The translations under genes and the position numbers were made by a program. Positions 42,584 to 51,269 of a stretch of DNA of 64,000 nt are shown one piece after another (positions within the stretch are counted from its first letter, which is position 1; each line of letters opens with the position of its first letter). Source of the stretch: a virus; the IMG/VR virus record IMGVR_UViG_3300027714_000001, positions 42,180-106,179 of that record; one strand, given 5' to 3'. The notes below the pieces were generated by a model. That model was not told where the DNA came from and did no database searches. It worked only from the letters and a program-made list of their open reading frames with translations.

Positions 42584-42612
42584 ATTATCTCAGGTTCTAA
42601 TCTATTGTGCAA
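42584..42612 (-). promoter_or_regulatory. Minus-block promoter
   Basis: Extended -10 TGAGATAAT (42584-42589), 17-bp spacer, -35 TTGCAC (42607-42612), inside the end of the upstream membrane-protein gene. Confidence 0.7.
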
Positions 42613-42736
42613 GTACAAATGTCAAAAAAGCGGATAAAAAACATAGTGTACTAAAAAAGTTTTGTTCGCCTTGTTTGTCCGAAGTAACACACATTATGCC
42701 AAAAACTATAGTAAATAATAAAGCAGTTATAAACAT
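42602..42736 (-). CDS. Small membrane protein (44 aa)
   Basis: ATG 42736. Two hydrophobic stretches (residues 1-17 and 29-44) around a polar loop. Last codons CTTGCACAATAG contain the -35 of the next promoter. Function unknown. Confidence 0.5.
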   Translation of the reverse strand: MFITALLFTIVFGIMCVTSDKQGEQNFFSTLCFLSAFLTFVLAQ

Positions 42737-42740
42737 AATT

Positions 42741-42938
42741 TTAACCTTTACAAAATGCGGCAGATGCCTTAAATGTCATGTCATAATTTACAACCATATC
42801 CATCTCGCAAACCGCTCTCTGGTGAACTTCGATTCCGGATTTTCCCAATCCTAGTGAAGTACCAAAAACGGCAGCTATATACATAACAGATAAAAGTACT
42901 ATGACCTGAGCGATTGACTTCATTATTAGTGTTTTCAT
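42741..42938 (-). CDS. Exported or membrane-anchored protein (65 aa)
   Basis: Basic start and hydrophobic helix (residues 8-30), then a polar domain with two Cys that could form a disulphide outside the membrane. Four bases before the 44-aa gene. No family recognised. Confidence 0.55.
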   Translation of the reverse strand: MKTLIMKSIAQVIVLLSVMYIAAVFGTSLGLGKSGIEVHQRAVCEMDMVVNYDMTFKASAAFCKG

Positions 42939-42968
42939 TTTCTTTACTCTTTATTTATTCGATGAGGT

Positions 42969-42997
42969 ATTATTGCATTCTAATGCTAGATTGTAAA
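42969..42997 (-). promoter_or_regulatory. Minus-block promoter
   Basis: -10 AATAAT (42969-42974), 17-bp spacer, -35 TTTACA (42992-42997). Confidence 0.6.
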
Positions 42998-43219
42998 GGG
43001 TATTTTTGAATTTTCTTCCCAATTATTATTAAGTTTTTTATTTTGGTTAAATCTATCAGAATCAAAATTAGCCGCAATGGTAATGTACTGGTGTTGGTGA
43101 AACGCGGTAGCAAAAAGACCCTTATCAAAACAGTCACGCAAAAACTCAAGACTTTCAAGTCTTGACAAATTACGGGTAGTGGTATTTTCGGTTTTTACTG
43201 CAAATTCGTTGTCATTCAT
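42986..43219 (-). CDS. Hypothetical protein (77 aa)
   Basis: First gene of the minus block. Polar, Asn-rich C-terminus. Its 3' end carries the promoter for the next gene. No family recognised. Confidence 0.6.
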   Translation of the reverse strand: MNDNEFAVKTENTTTRNLSRLESLEFLRDCFDKGLFATAFHQHQYITIAANFDSDRFNQNKKLNNNWEENSKIPFTI

Positions 43220-43249
43220 TTTCTTTACTCTTTATTTATTCGATGAGGT

Positions 43250-43279
43250 ATTATTGCACGAAAAGGGTACCTTTGTGAA
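43250..43279 (-). promoter_or_regulatory. Minus-block promoter (first)
   Basis: -10 AATAAT (43250-43255), 18-bp spacer, -35 TTCACA (43274-43279). Confidence 0.5.
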
Positions 43280-43316
43280 ATACCGAATTGGAATAAGCAC
43301 CTGCTTTTTAGTTATA

Positions 43317-43380
43317 AGCCGCGCGCAATGGGGGCTGCAGGGGTGCTCTGTAGGGCGGGCGCAATGGGGCCTGCAGAGCA
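43317..43380. repeat. GC-rich island 6 with short direct repeat
   Basis: AGCCGCGCGC core, then GCAATGGGGGCTGCAG (43325-43340) and GCAATGGGGCCTGCAG (43361-43376) as near-identical copies. Confidence 0.7.
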
Positions 43381-43402
43381 TGAAATTAAATGAAATAAAA
43401 GG

Positions 43403-43430
43403 TTGCTATTATCTGTCAATACTGTATTAT
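43403..43430 (+). promoter_or_regulatory. Plus-strand promoter
   Basis: -35 TTGCTA (43403-43408), 16-bp spacer, -10 TATTAT (43425-43430). Confidence 0.5.
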
Positions 43431-43464
43431 TACCTTACTGAAACAAAACGAACCGAGAAGAAAA

Positions 43465-43815
43465 ATGACCACATTCACTATCACAAGATTAACAGAGACA
43501 CAAGCACGAATCATGCCACAAGGCAATCATTTATATTTATGTGAGACCCTGACAAAACTTGGCATGAATTTTGATGGCACCAAGTTCGGAAAGTGTAAAG
43601 CGAAAAACGGCCTATGGGAGCGTCTACGCTCCCATAGTACCAACTGCCCATTTGGTCTAATCATAGTCCTGACGTTCACTACAGAGGCTGCTATGTGTGC
43701 CGCTGAGAGCGCCTGTAAGACTTCTCTACCAACCCTTGCTTGGAATAGCTCAGAACGAGAATATACTTCATTAACCCCTGAGAAGGCTTTACAAGCTCTA
43801 TTACGTAACATCTAA
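43465..43815 (+). CDS. Hypothetical protein (116 aa)
   Basis: ATG 43465 after GAGAAGAAAA. Single plus-strand gene between the minus block and the late operon, ending in a terminator. It has five Cys residues and a basic centre. No family recognised. Its isolated position and own promoter would suit a regulator. Confidence 0.55.
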   Translation: MTTFTITRLTETQARIMPQGNHLYLCETLTKLGMNFDGTKFGKCKAKNGLWERLRSHSTNCPFGLIIVLTFTTEAAMCAAESACKTSLPTLAWNSSEREYTSLTPEKALQALLRNI

Positions 43816-43822
43816 TAGGGGC

Positions 43823-43863
43823 GGGGGGGGTTAGGAGACTGGTCTGACCAGTCCGACCCCCCA
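43823..43863 (+). terminator. GC-rich hairpin after 116-aa gene
   Basis: GGGGGGT...ACCCCCC enclosing the palindrome ACTGGTCTGACCAGT. No T-run, so possibly a processing or pause site. Confidence 0.5.
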
Positions 43864-43941
43864 GACCCATTTCCAAACGCGATATAGGGTATTTTCAAAA
43901 AAGTGGAGAGGCGCGACAAATATCGGCTGAGGAGACCCTCA

Positions 43942-44205
43942 CTACGGTTCTCTGCGGGACATTAGCGAACGGGGTATACTATTTCTACTACGGTTCTCTG
44001 CGGGACATTAGCGAACGGGGTATACTATTTCTACTACGGTTCTCTGCGGGACATTAGCGAACGGGGTATACTATTTCTACTACGGTTCTTTGCGGGACAT
44101 TAGCGAACGGGGTATACTATTTCTACTACGGTTCTCTGTGGAACATTAGCGAACGGGGTATACTATTTCTACTTTGCAGTAGCCTGAGCCAGGACATTAG
44201 CGAAC
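43942..44205 (+). repeat. 46-bp tandem repeat array with GGACATTAGCGAAC motif
   Basis: Motif copies at 43957, 44003, 44049, 44095, 44141 (one substitution) and 44192. The first five lie in near-identical 46-bp units that also carry CTACGGTTCT and GGGGTATACTAT. Located 40 bp before the late promoter. No spacers of CRISPR type. Confidence 0.9.
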
Positions 44206-44242
44206 TGCAGGTAGTTTAACGAAGTTCGCTTAAAATTTTTAC

Positions 44243-44271
44243 TTGACAGGATATTTCTGGAGATGTATAAT
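44243..44271 (+). promoter_or_regulatory. Late-operon promoter
   Basis: -35 TTGACA (44243-44248), 17-bp spacer, -10 TATAAT (44266-44271), just downstream of the motif array; drives terminase and head genes. Confidence 0.85.
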
Positions 44272-44292
44272 GCAAGTATAGAGGAGAAATAC

Positions 44293-44757
44293 ATGGACAA
44301 CGAAATAACCGTGATAAGCCCCGAGGGGTTGGAGATAGCACACTGTTATCTGCAAAATAATAGTGACTCGGTTAAGACTGCCGAATTACTTAATATAGAC
44401 ATTACAGAAGTCGACAGATACTTGTGCAAGCGGGAAGTACGAGGATACATTGATAGACTATTTAACGAATCGGGCTTCCGAAATCGTGATAAGATGGCCA
44501 ATGTTTGGGACGCAATCCTAGCAGCCAAGTTGGAAGAAATGGACGATACAGGTATGGGCTCGTCAAAAGATATTGTAGAGATAATGGAGAAGATTCATAA
44601 ATTTAACCTAGACCAAATGAATATGCAACTAAAAATACTAGAACTGGAGAAATCCAAGGAGCCCGCAGTGGTGGTCAATACGCAGAACAACTACGGTGGG
44701 GCAAATTATAACAGTTTAATGGAAAAGATATTAGCAGGTAAAAATGGAGATAAGTAG
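44293..44757 (+). CDS. Terminase small subunit
   Basis: 154 aa from ATG 44293 with GAGGAG upstream. N-terminal HTH-like region (SVKTAELLNIDITEVDRYL) for pac/cos recognition and a helical oligomerisation part (IVEIMEKIHKFNLDQMNMQL). Overlaps the large-subunit gene by 14 bp. Family call rests on helix pattern and position. Confidence 0.75.
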   Translation: MDNEITVISPEGLEIAHCYLQNNSDSVKTAELLNIDITEVDRYLCKREVRGYIDRLFNESGFRNRDKMANVWDAILAAKLEEMDDTGMGSSKDIVEIMEKIHKFNLDQMNMQLKILELEKSKEPAVVVNTQNNYGGANYNSLMEKILAGKNGDK

Positions 44758-46036
44758 ACCGTACTTAAATTGTGAAAACATTATAGACTTCCCCGTAGCG
44801 GAGCGTTTTCTAAAGCTACCCGTTGAGAACTTCCTAGAACTAAAAGGCATAGAACCTATAGCGCCCCAGATTGGATTGATAAACGCTATAAACGACCCTA
44901 TACATAGATTTGTAGTCGCCTGTCTATCTCGTAGAACAGGTAAGACATTCATATCTAACACTCTAGCGTTCTTGAAAGCTATGGAACCAAAGTCAAAAGT
45001 ACTGATAGTATCGCCTAACTTCTCATTAACAAACATATCTTGGAATGAGCAGATAACTATGCTTAAAGATCACAACATTGAGATAGAGTCTAAGAACAAG
45101 GCCTTGCGTGAGATACACCTAACAAATGGTTCTATGATAAAGTTTGGGTCATACAATAATCCAGATTCATTAGTAGGACATTCGTACGACTTGATACTAG
45201 TGGACGAAGCAGCCCTAGAGAACAAAGGGGCAGATGTATTCAACGTACAGCTACAGCCTACTCTAGACAAAGCAAACTCTAAATGTATCTTCATAAGTAC
45301 ACCACGAGGTTTGAATTACTTTTATGACTTTTACATGCGAGGGTTTAGCGATGACTACCCTTCTTGGATAAGCATACATTCTACCTACCGTGACAACCCC
45401 AGAAGTGTTTCGAGTGTTATTGAAGAAGCTCGTAAGAGTATGAGTAAGGCTGAATTTAAGCAAGAGTACGAAGCAGACTTTGCAACGTTTGAAGGACAGA
45501 TATACGAAGGGTTTGACGAGGATAAGCATGTACGCGACCTTAGTGACATGGAGTTTCCTGAGCACAGATTTGAAGCTATAATGGGTATTGACCCCGGCTA
45601 CAAGGACGATACAGGGGCTGTAATATTCCAATACGATATGGATGAAGACAAATTTTACTTAATGTGGGATTACCAAGAAAAAGAACGAAATACAGAGCAG
45701 CACGCACTAGAATTTTATAACCGCATGGAAGGCTGGAATGTAGACATAGTGTTCTGCGACAGCGCGGCAGCCCAATTCAGGCAAGACTTAGCTTCCTTAT
45801 ACGACATTCCTAGCAACAAAGCTAACAAGAGTGTACTTGACGGACTAGGGTATGTACAAGCCTTGATAGACAACGACAAGCTAATAGTAGATATTAACTG
45901 TACTCATGTCATCATGATGCTCCTCAACTATCGTTGGGACCCTAACCCAATGCTTGCAAAACCCAAACCGAAGCACGATCAGTTCTCGCACGTTGCGGAT
46001 GCCCTGAGATATGCACTATACAGCTATACTCGTTAG
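44744..46036 (+). CDS. terL: Terminase large subunit
   Basis: 430 aa. ATPase: Walker A SRRTGKT (62-68), Walker B ILVDEA (151-156), coupling motif STPRG (185-189). RNase H-like nuclease: GIDPGYKD (281-), CDSA (338-341) and HVADALRYAL near the C-terminus. Packages DNA into the prohead and cuts it. Standard length. Confidence 0.95.
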   Translation: MEISRPYLNCENIIDFPVAERFLKLPVENFLELKGIEPIAPQIGLINAINDPIHRFVVACLSRRTGKTFISNTLAFLKAMEPKSKVLIVSPNFSLTNISWNEQITMLKDHNIEIESKNKALREIHLTNGSMIKFGSYNNPDSLVGHSYDLILVDEAALENKGADVFNVQLQPTLDKANSKCIFISTPRGLNYFYDFYMRGFSDDYPSWISIHSTYRDNPRSVSSVIEEARKSMSKAEFKQEYEADFATFEGQIYEGFDEDKHVRDLSDMEFPEHRFEAIMGIDPGYKDDTGAVIFQYDMDEDKFYLMWDYQEKERNTEQHALEFYNRMEGWNVDIVFCDSAAAQFRQDLASLYDIPSNKANKSVLDGLGYVQALIDNDKLIVDINCTHVIMMLLNYRWDPNPMLAKPKPKHDQFSHVADALRYALYSYTR

Positions 46037-46057
46037 AGTGCTAATATAATAAACCAC

Positions 46058-46086
46058 TTTACATTTATGAAATCAAATAGTATAAT
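46058..46086 (+). promoter_or_regulatory. Promoter before HNH and portal
   Basis: -35 TTTACA (46058-46063), 17-bp spacer, -10 TATAAT (46081-46086). Confidence 0.7.
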
Positions 46087-46147
46087 GTACATATGTTGAG
46101 TGGAAAGTTGATAGCTTTACACCCATACCAAGAAAGCGAGGATTTTA

Positions 46148-46609
46148 ATGGCCGCTAATACAAACAAAAGAGTAGCGACAAAGCACATTCGAGACGGAAT
46201 AAAGTCTAACTACAAAAAGAAGTGTGAATGTGAGATTTGTGGAACTGACTCTGAACTAGAGATACATCATTACACAACCGTGTCGTTACTACTGAAAAAA
46301 TATTGCATGGAAAACAAGATACTCATAGTTACAGACGAACAAGTTTTAGCTATGAGAGAAGATTTCTATACAGCACACTGGGACGAACTAGTTGAACAAA
46401 CAGTCACCCTTTGCGCTACGCACCACAAATTACTGCATAAGATATACGGGCGAGAGCCTACACTAGCTTCTGCTGAAAAACAGGTTACTTGGGTGTTAAA
46501 ATTGCATGGACGAACTCACGGCAAGGATGCTGTACCAACCCGATCAGATACTAGATTTGGAAGTCTCCTCGGAGAAACCTCAAACGATAGGTTTTCTAGA
46601 TTAAAATAA
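46148..46609 (+). CDS. HNH endonuclease of the packaging module
   Basis: 153 aa. Zinc Cys pairs CECEIC (26-31), EIHH (His 40, 41) and TLCATHHKLLH (Cys 89, His 92/93/97): a complete HNH/ββα-metal site. In siphophages an HNH protein next to terminase stimulates TerL cleavage, so a packaging role is likely. Distinct from the two tRNA-region HNH proteins. Confidence 0.8.
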   Translation: MAANTNKRVATKHIRDGIKSNYKKKCECEICGTDSELEIHHYTTVSLLLKKYCMENKILIVTDEQVLAMREDFYTAHWDELVEQTVTLCATHHKLLHKIYGREPTLASAEKQVTWVLKLHGRTHGKDAVPTRSDTRFGSLLGETSNDRFSRLK

Positions 46610-46619
46610 GGAGCAACGA

Positions 46620-47813
46620 ATGAAATTATGGGATGAAATACTTGAAAAACTAAATCCTGTACAAGATGAAATGGCTCGTGATGAAGGAACAAGTAAAAGC
46701 ACTACGCAAACTAAGTTACATACGATACAAAACGCGTATGAACAGATTGAAGTAGTAAACAGAGCCGTTAACTTACTAGTTGACAATGCTGCTCTGATTG
46801 ACTATGACGTCGGAGCTAGCCTTAATTTTACTGGTGTAACAACTAAAGTAAGAGGACCTAGACTGGCAGACTTACTAAATAGTCGCCCTAATCCTTACAT
46901 GGACATTAGCAGTTTTAGGAGACTTGTATTAATGGATTTTCTGATAGACGGAAACGCATTTATACACTTTGATGGAACCTCATTTTATCACGTACCTGCA
47001 AAAAATATGGAAGTGCTTCCTAGTGACAAAGGCTTTATTGCTCAATATCTCTATAACGGAACTCATCCTTTTAAATCTAATGAAATAATTTTTATAAGAG
47101 ACAACAGTACAGAATCAGTATTCAGAGGAGACTCTAGAATAAAAAGTGCTGTAGCTTCGCTACTGACCAGAGAGTCTATGATTAACTTTCAAAAGAGTTT
47201 CTTTGACAATGGCGCATCTATAGGTCTTATAGTAGAAACAGAACAAATCCTAAGCAAGAAACTAAAGGAAAGGCAAGAAAGGGAATGGGTACAGAAGTAT
47301 AACCCGAAACGGGGGAATGGACGTCCTTTAATTTTAGATGCAGGACTTAAAGCTAAATCCTTAGCAAGTTCCGACTTTAGAGAAATGGCATTCACAGAGT
47401 CTATCACTAACTTGGAAGACAAGGTCTGCTACGCCCTAGGAATACCTCCTTTACTACTTAACTCTGGAAATAACGCTAACATAAAACCCAACCTAGAGTT
47501 AATGTTCTACACTACGGTTATTCCTATGCTGCGTAAGTTTGAGTCAGCATTAGAGATGTTTTTTGCGTATGATATAGAACTAACTACACATAGAGTGCCC
47601 GCACTACTGCCTGACCTAAAAGCACAAGCAGATAGAATTACCGCACTAGTTAATAATGGGATTATAACAGGAAACGAAGGACGTGGTATGATGCGACTTC
47701 CTGATATAGACGACCCTCTTATGAATAAAATACGCATACCCGCTAACGTCGCAGGATCCGCTTCAGGCGTATCTGGGCAAGAAGGTGGTGCGCCAACAGG
47801 AGAAGATACATAA
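46620..47813 (+). CDS. Portal protein (HK97 type)
   Basis: 397 aa, standard for HK97-type portals. Features include the N-terminal VNLLVDNAALIDYDV, GNAFIHFDG, SFFDNGASIGLIV and ALGIPPLLL motifs. Forms the dodecameric vertex through which DNA enters and leaves. ATG after TAAGGAGCAAC; stop overlaps the next gene by one base. Confidence 0.9.
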   Translation: MKLWDEILEKLNPVQDEMARDEGTSKSTTQTKLHTIQNAYEQIEVVNRAVNLLVDNAALIDYDVGASLNFTGVTTKVRGPRLADLLNSRPNPYMDISSFRRLVLMDFLIDGNAFIHFDGTSFYHVPAKNMEVLPSDKGFIAQYLYNGTHPFKSNEIIFIRDNSTESVFRGDSRIKSAVASLLTRESMINFQKSFFDNGASIGLIVETEQILSKKLKERQEREWVQKYNPKRGNGRPLILDAGLKAKSLASSDFREMAFTESITNLEDKVCYALGIPPLLLNSGNNANIKPNLELMFYTTVIPMLRKFESALEMFFAYDIELTTHRVPALLPDLKAQADRITALVNNGIITGNEGRGMMRLPDIDDPLMNKIRIPANVAGSASGVSGQEGGAPTGEDT

Positions 47814-48061
47814 TGCAAAAGATTATAGAGCAAGTTTATGCAGTCTACGGTAATGAGTTACCTAGTAGAGTAGTATATAACGCTATGACTAATAAGCCCC
47901 TATCTGTTAGAAACATCATAAGAAAGTTTAAGAGATGGGAAAGATTTGAAGCAGCGTACAGAGAACATTGTATGGCTATTAGAAAATCAGAGGAAGCTGC
48001 TAAGGTAGTAACTAAACCTATTGTGGCTAAAGTAACTAAGCAGAAAAGTAATGAAATATAA
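47813..48061 (+). CDS. Hypothetical head-module protein (82 aa)
   Basis: Between portal and protease-capsid genes with overlaps on both sides. Basic and helical. No family recognised; a head-assembly or scaffold-related role is inferred from position. Confidence 0.6.
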   Translation: MQKIIEQVYAVYGNELPSRVVYNAMTNKPLSVRNIIRKFKRWERFEAAYREHCMAIRKSEEAAKVVTKPIVAKVTKQKSNEI

Positions 48062-50030
48062 TACTAAGTTATTAGCTAAATTACAAGTAGTTAAAGATCA
48101 TGAAGAAGATGAAGACGAGTTAGTTATCGAAGGATACGCTAATACCGTAACTAAAGATAGAGCAGGAGATGTTATACTACGCTCAGCGTGGGAAACAAAA
48201 ACCGCTATGTCTAACTTCTTAAAAAATCCTATTATACTAGGCTACCACGATCATTCAAACCCTATAGGGGTTATGTTAGGTTATGAAGTTGATGACCTAG
48301 GCCTTAAAATTAGGGCTAAGATTAGTAAGGGAGCAGGACGAGTATACGATCTAATAAAAGATAAGGTATTAACTACCTTTAGTGTTGGATTCAACATATT
48401 AGACGCAGAGTACGATGAAGTAAAAGACATATTCTTTATTAAGGATGTAGAACTACACGAAATATCTGTTGTATCGGTTCCTTGTAACCAAGACTCAACA
48501 TTTTCAGTAGCAAAAAGTATGGACGCTCAAGATTATGAGCAATTCAAAAAAATATTAGCGCCGGAATCAGGCGAAACAAAGGAAGAAAAAATGACACTCG
48601 AAGAAATTAAAGCATTGGCAGCCGAGCTAGCTAAAGCAAACACCCCAGTTAAAGCTGATCCCGTATTCGACGTAGTTGCAGAAGCTACTAAAGCAGCAGC
48701 AGCAGCTGTAGCACAAGCAGAAGCAGTTCGTGTAGCTAAAGAAGACGCAGCAGCAAAATCTGCTACAGACCTAGCTAACAGCAAAGCAGAAGCTAAAGCA
48801 AACGCTATGGAAGCAGCTAAAGATTTAGTTGCAGAATTAGAAACTAAGTTAAGCGCAAAAGATTCAGCATTTGCTGACCTTGTTAAAGCTAACAACGACC
48901 AGATCGTTTCTCTTAAAGAAGAAATTGCTCAAGTAGTTGCATCTCGCTCTAACAACGTAACAGCTATCGCAAAGGGCATTAACGGACCGTCGTATGACGC
49001 CAAAGCAATGGGCGATACTGCAGACAACCTAATGTTCTTAAGCACAATTAAGAAAGTAGATATGTTTGATACCGAATATGGTAAGAGCATCAAAGCTATC
49101 AACCAATCTTCTAGCATTGAAGTATCTGGTGAAGGTTATGAGACTACTTTCTCTACTAACTTATATCGTGACATTCAGGCATTGTTAGTTGTTGCACCCT
49201 TATTCAATGAAATGAATATGACTTCTGCACAAATGACATTCCCAATCAATCCAAATCGTAGCACAGCTACTTGGATTTCTGCAAGTAACATGGCAGACAA
49301 CACAGCTAAAGCCCGTACAGGTGAAGCATTAACTGTTGCGCTTACTGAGATTACACTTAAGACCTTTAAGCTAGCTGCTAAAGTATACTTAACTGAAGAA
49401 ACTCAAGAAGATGCTATCATGGCTCTTGTACCTATTTTACGTCAACACCTAGTAGAAGCTCATGCAGCATCAATCGACGCAGCATTCCTAGTTGGTGACG
49501 GCGCAAACAAGCCAAAAGGTCTTGTTACACAAGCCAAAGCAGCAGGCGGATTACAGTCTCTAGCGACAGCAGCAAACACTACTAACGTATTAGTAACTGC
49601 AGCAGGTATCTTAGAAGCTCGTAGAGGTTTAGGTCTATACGGAATTAACCTTTCAGAACTTTATGTTGTTATTTCACAAGACGCTTACTGGGATCTTATC
49701 CAAGATGCAGATTGGGCTGACGTACAGCAAGTTGGCGTTTCTAACGCAACTAAGCTAGTTGGTGAAGTAGGTAACATTTACGGAATGAGAGTTCTAGTAT
49801 CTAGCGGTTTTGCTGATAAAACATCTGGCGGAACTTACGCAATCCTACTTAACTCAAGCAACTTCGTTGTTCCACGTCAACGTGGCGTAACAGTACGTAG
49901 TGACTTTGAAGTAGAGCTAGACCGTACAGTATTCGTTGCAACACAGCGTCTAAACTTACAACCTTGGATCGAAGAAACTGCAGGCAGTGGTAACGGTAAA
50001 GGTGTAGTAGCAGTTAACTACGCAACATAA
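48051..50030 (+). CDS. Fused prohead protease and HK97-type major capsid protein
   Basis: 659 aa. Residues 1-160 form the U35/HK97 prohead protease: EGYAN, GYHDHSNPIG (His 66/68), TTFSVGF (Ser 111). Residues about 181-300 are a charged, Ala-rich coiled coil like the delta scaffold domain. About 330-659 is the HK97 capsid fold, ending in the P-domain/A-loop region. An internal ATG (48591, residue 181) with AAGGAAG upstream could start scaffold-capsid separately. Confidence 0.9.
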   Translation: MKYNTKLLAKLQVVKDHEEDEDELVIEGYANTVTKDRAGDVILRSAWETKTAMSNFLKNPIILGYHDHSNPIGVMLGYEVDDLGLKIRAKISKGAGRVYDLIKDKVLTTFSVGFNILDAEYDEVKDIFFIKDVELHEISVVSVPCNQDSTFSVAKSMDAQDYEQFKKILAPESGETKEEKMTLEEIKALAAELAKANTPVKADPVFDVVAEATKAAAAAVAQAEAVRVAKEDAAAKSATDLANSKAEAKANAMEAAKDLVAELETKLSAKDSAFADLVKANNDQIVSLKEEIAQVVASRSNNVTAIAKGINGPSYDAKAMGDTADNLMFLSTIKKVDMFDTEYGKSIKAINQSSSIEVSGEGYETTFSTNLYRDIQALLVVAPLFNEMNMTSAQMTFPINPNRSTATWISASNMADNTAKARTGEALTVALTEITLKTFKLAAKVYLTEETQEDAIMALVPILRQHLVEAHAASIDAAFLVGDGANKPKGLVTQAKAAGGLQSLATAANTTNVLVTAAGILEARRGLGLYGINLSELYVVISQDAYWDLIQDADWADVQQVGVSNATKLVGEVGNIYGMRVLVSSGFADKTSGGTYAILLNSSNFVVPRQRGVTVRSDFEVELDRTVFVATQRLNLQPWIEETAGSGNGKGVVAVNYAT

Positions 50031-50041
50031 TATAGCATAAT

Positions 50042-50076
50042 AAAAAGCCCTTCCCTTTTAGGGCGGGGCTTTTTTG
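50042..50076 (+). terminator. Terminator after capsid gene
   Basis: AAAAGCCC...GGGGCTTTTTT with an inner CCCTTTTAGGG hairpin; probably lowers expression of later genes. Confidence 0.8.
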
Positions 50077-50091
50077 TATAAGGAGAAATAA

Positions 50092-50613
50092 ATGGCGTTA
50101 ATTACTTTAGAAGGCTACAAAAGTTATAAAGATATAAAAAGCCCAAATAGTGACGCAGCCTTAGAACCTATAGTTGATTTTGTAAACACCTTTGTAGAGA
50201 CTTATTGTAACATAAAATTTAGTGTAGTTAATGTTGTAAACAAAAAACTAACTTGCTACGATGGACTAGAGATACTACTGCCTACGCCAGGGATAACCTC
50301 TTTAGATAGGATTTCTGTTTTAGGAGAAGACATATCTGCGGCAGATTATGAAGTAGACTTAGACATTGGCCTAGTAGAAGCTGTAGGCAGATTTCCTATG
50401 GGACGTAACAATATAGAGGTAGACTACACTTACGGGTATGAAAATTCGCCTGCGGACTTGGTAATTTCAGCTTATGAGCTTGTATCTTATTTTAAGAAAG
50501 GTAACTTTAGCACCTCAAAAACCTATAGTAACGGAGAGAGCAGTACTAGTGCAGAGCCTACGTTAATACCCCCACAAATACGTTTAATGCTAGATTTATA
50601 TAAGGTCTTATAA
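50092..50613 (+). CDS. Head-tail connector (adaptor) protein
   Basis: 173 aa. Pattern of gp6/Ad1-type adaptors: N-terminal helices, VNTFVETYCN, then beta segment LLPTPGITSL and ending helices. Position directly after capsid fits. Docks on the portal. ATG with AAGGAGAAA upstream. Confidence 0.75.
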   Translation: MALITLEGYKSYKDIKSPNSDAALEPIVDFVNTFVETYCNIKFSVVNVVNKKLTCYDGLEILLPTPGITSLDRISVLGEDISAADYEVDLDIGLVEAVGRFPMGRNNIEVDYTYGYENSPADLVISAYELVSYFKKGNFSTSKTYSNGESSTSAEPTLIPPQIRLMLDLYKVL

Positions 50614-51269
50614 TGGATTTTAAAACAATACTAGAACAAGCACTAGTAAACGTACAGGGAATAAAATTAGCTGCGGATGTACAAACAGACCTAACTCAAA
50701 AAGGTGGAAGTCTGTTTGGATCTTTTAAAGTTCGTATGGAAAAGGAAGGAGAATTAGCCGAAGGAGTAGAAAAAGCAGCATTTGATGCAGCAGTATTACG
50801 GCTAGAAGGACTATTAGACGCAAAACTTCTAGAAGATCCTTTAGGCAATAAGTTCTTTTCGGGCAATAAAAAGATAAAGAAAGCAACAAAGTCTAAAGTA
50901 CCTGTAAAACCTTTTGGGCTAAGAGACAGAGGAGGAAGAATGCTCTCCGAGCAATCTCTAGTAAGAATACTTAATGTTAGACTTTTTGAACAGATAAAAG
51001 AAAGGATGGACGCTCCTGCTCTAGTATTTAGGACTGGAAGATTTGCTAGCAGCGCCAAAGTATCTAGTTTTACTTTGTCGGATAATAGAAATCCTGCAAC
51101 CGCCTCTGTTTTCTTTAACTACATGCTTTATCCTTATCAAGTATTTGAGAAGCATCCAACAAGAGATCCTCGTATTATAATTAAAAATGCACTACTAGCA
51201 ACTTTGGAAAACTCTTTAAATGACGCTTCGTTTCAACAAACCATATTTAATATAGGAGGTCCTGCATGA
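50613..51269 (+). CDS. Putative neck or head-tail joining protein
   Basis: 218 aa. Helical N-terminus, basic linker (KKIKKATKSKVPVKP) and beta-rich C-terminus. Position between adaptor and tail terminator fits a head-closure or neck protein. The family is not certain. Coupled to both neighbours by overlaps. Confidence 0.6.
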   Translation: MDFKTILEQALVNVQGIKLAADVQTDLTQKGGSLFGSFKVRMEKEGELAEGVEKAAFDAAVLRLEGLLDAKLLEDPLGNKFFSGNKKIKKATKSKVPVKPFGLRDRGGRMLSEQSLVRILNVRLFEQIKERMDAPALVFRTGRFASSAKVSSFTLSDNRNPATASVFFNYMLYPYQVFEKHPTRDPRIIIKNALLATLENSLNDASFQQTIFNIGGPA

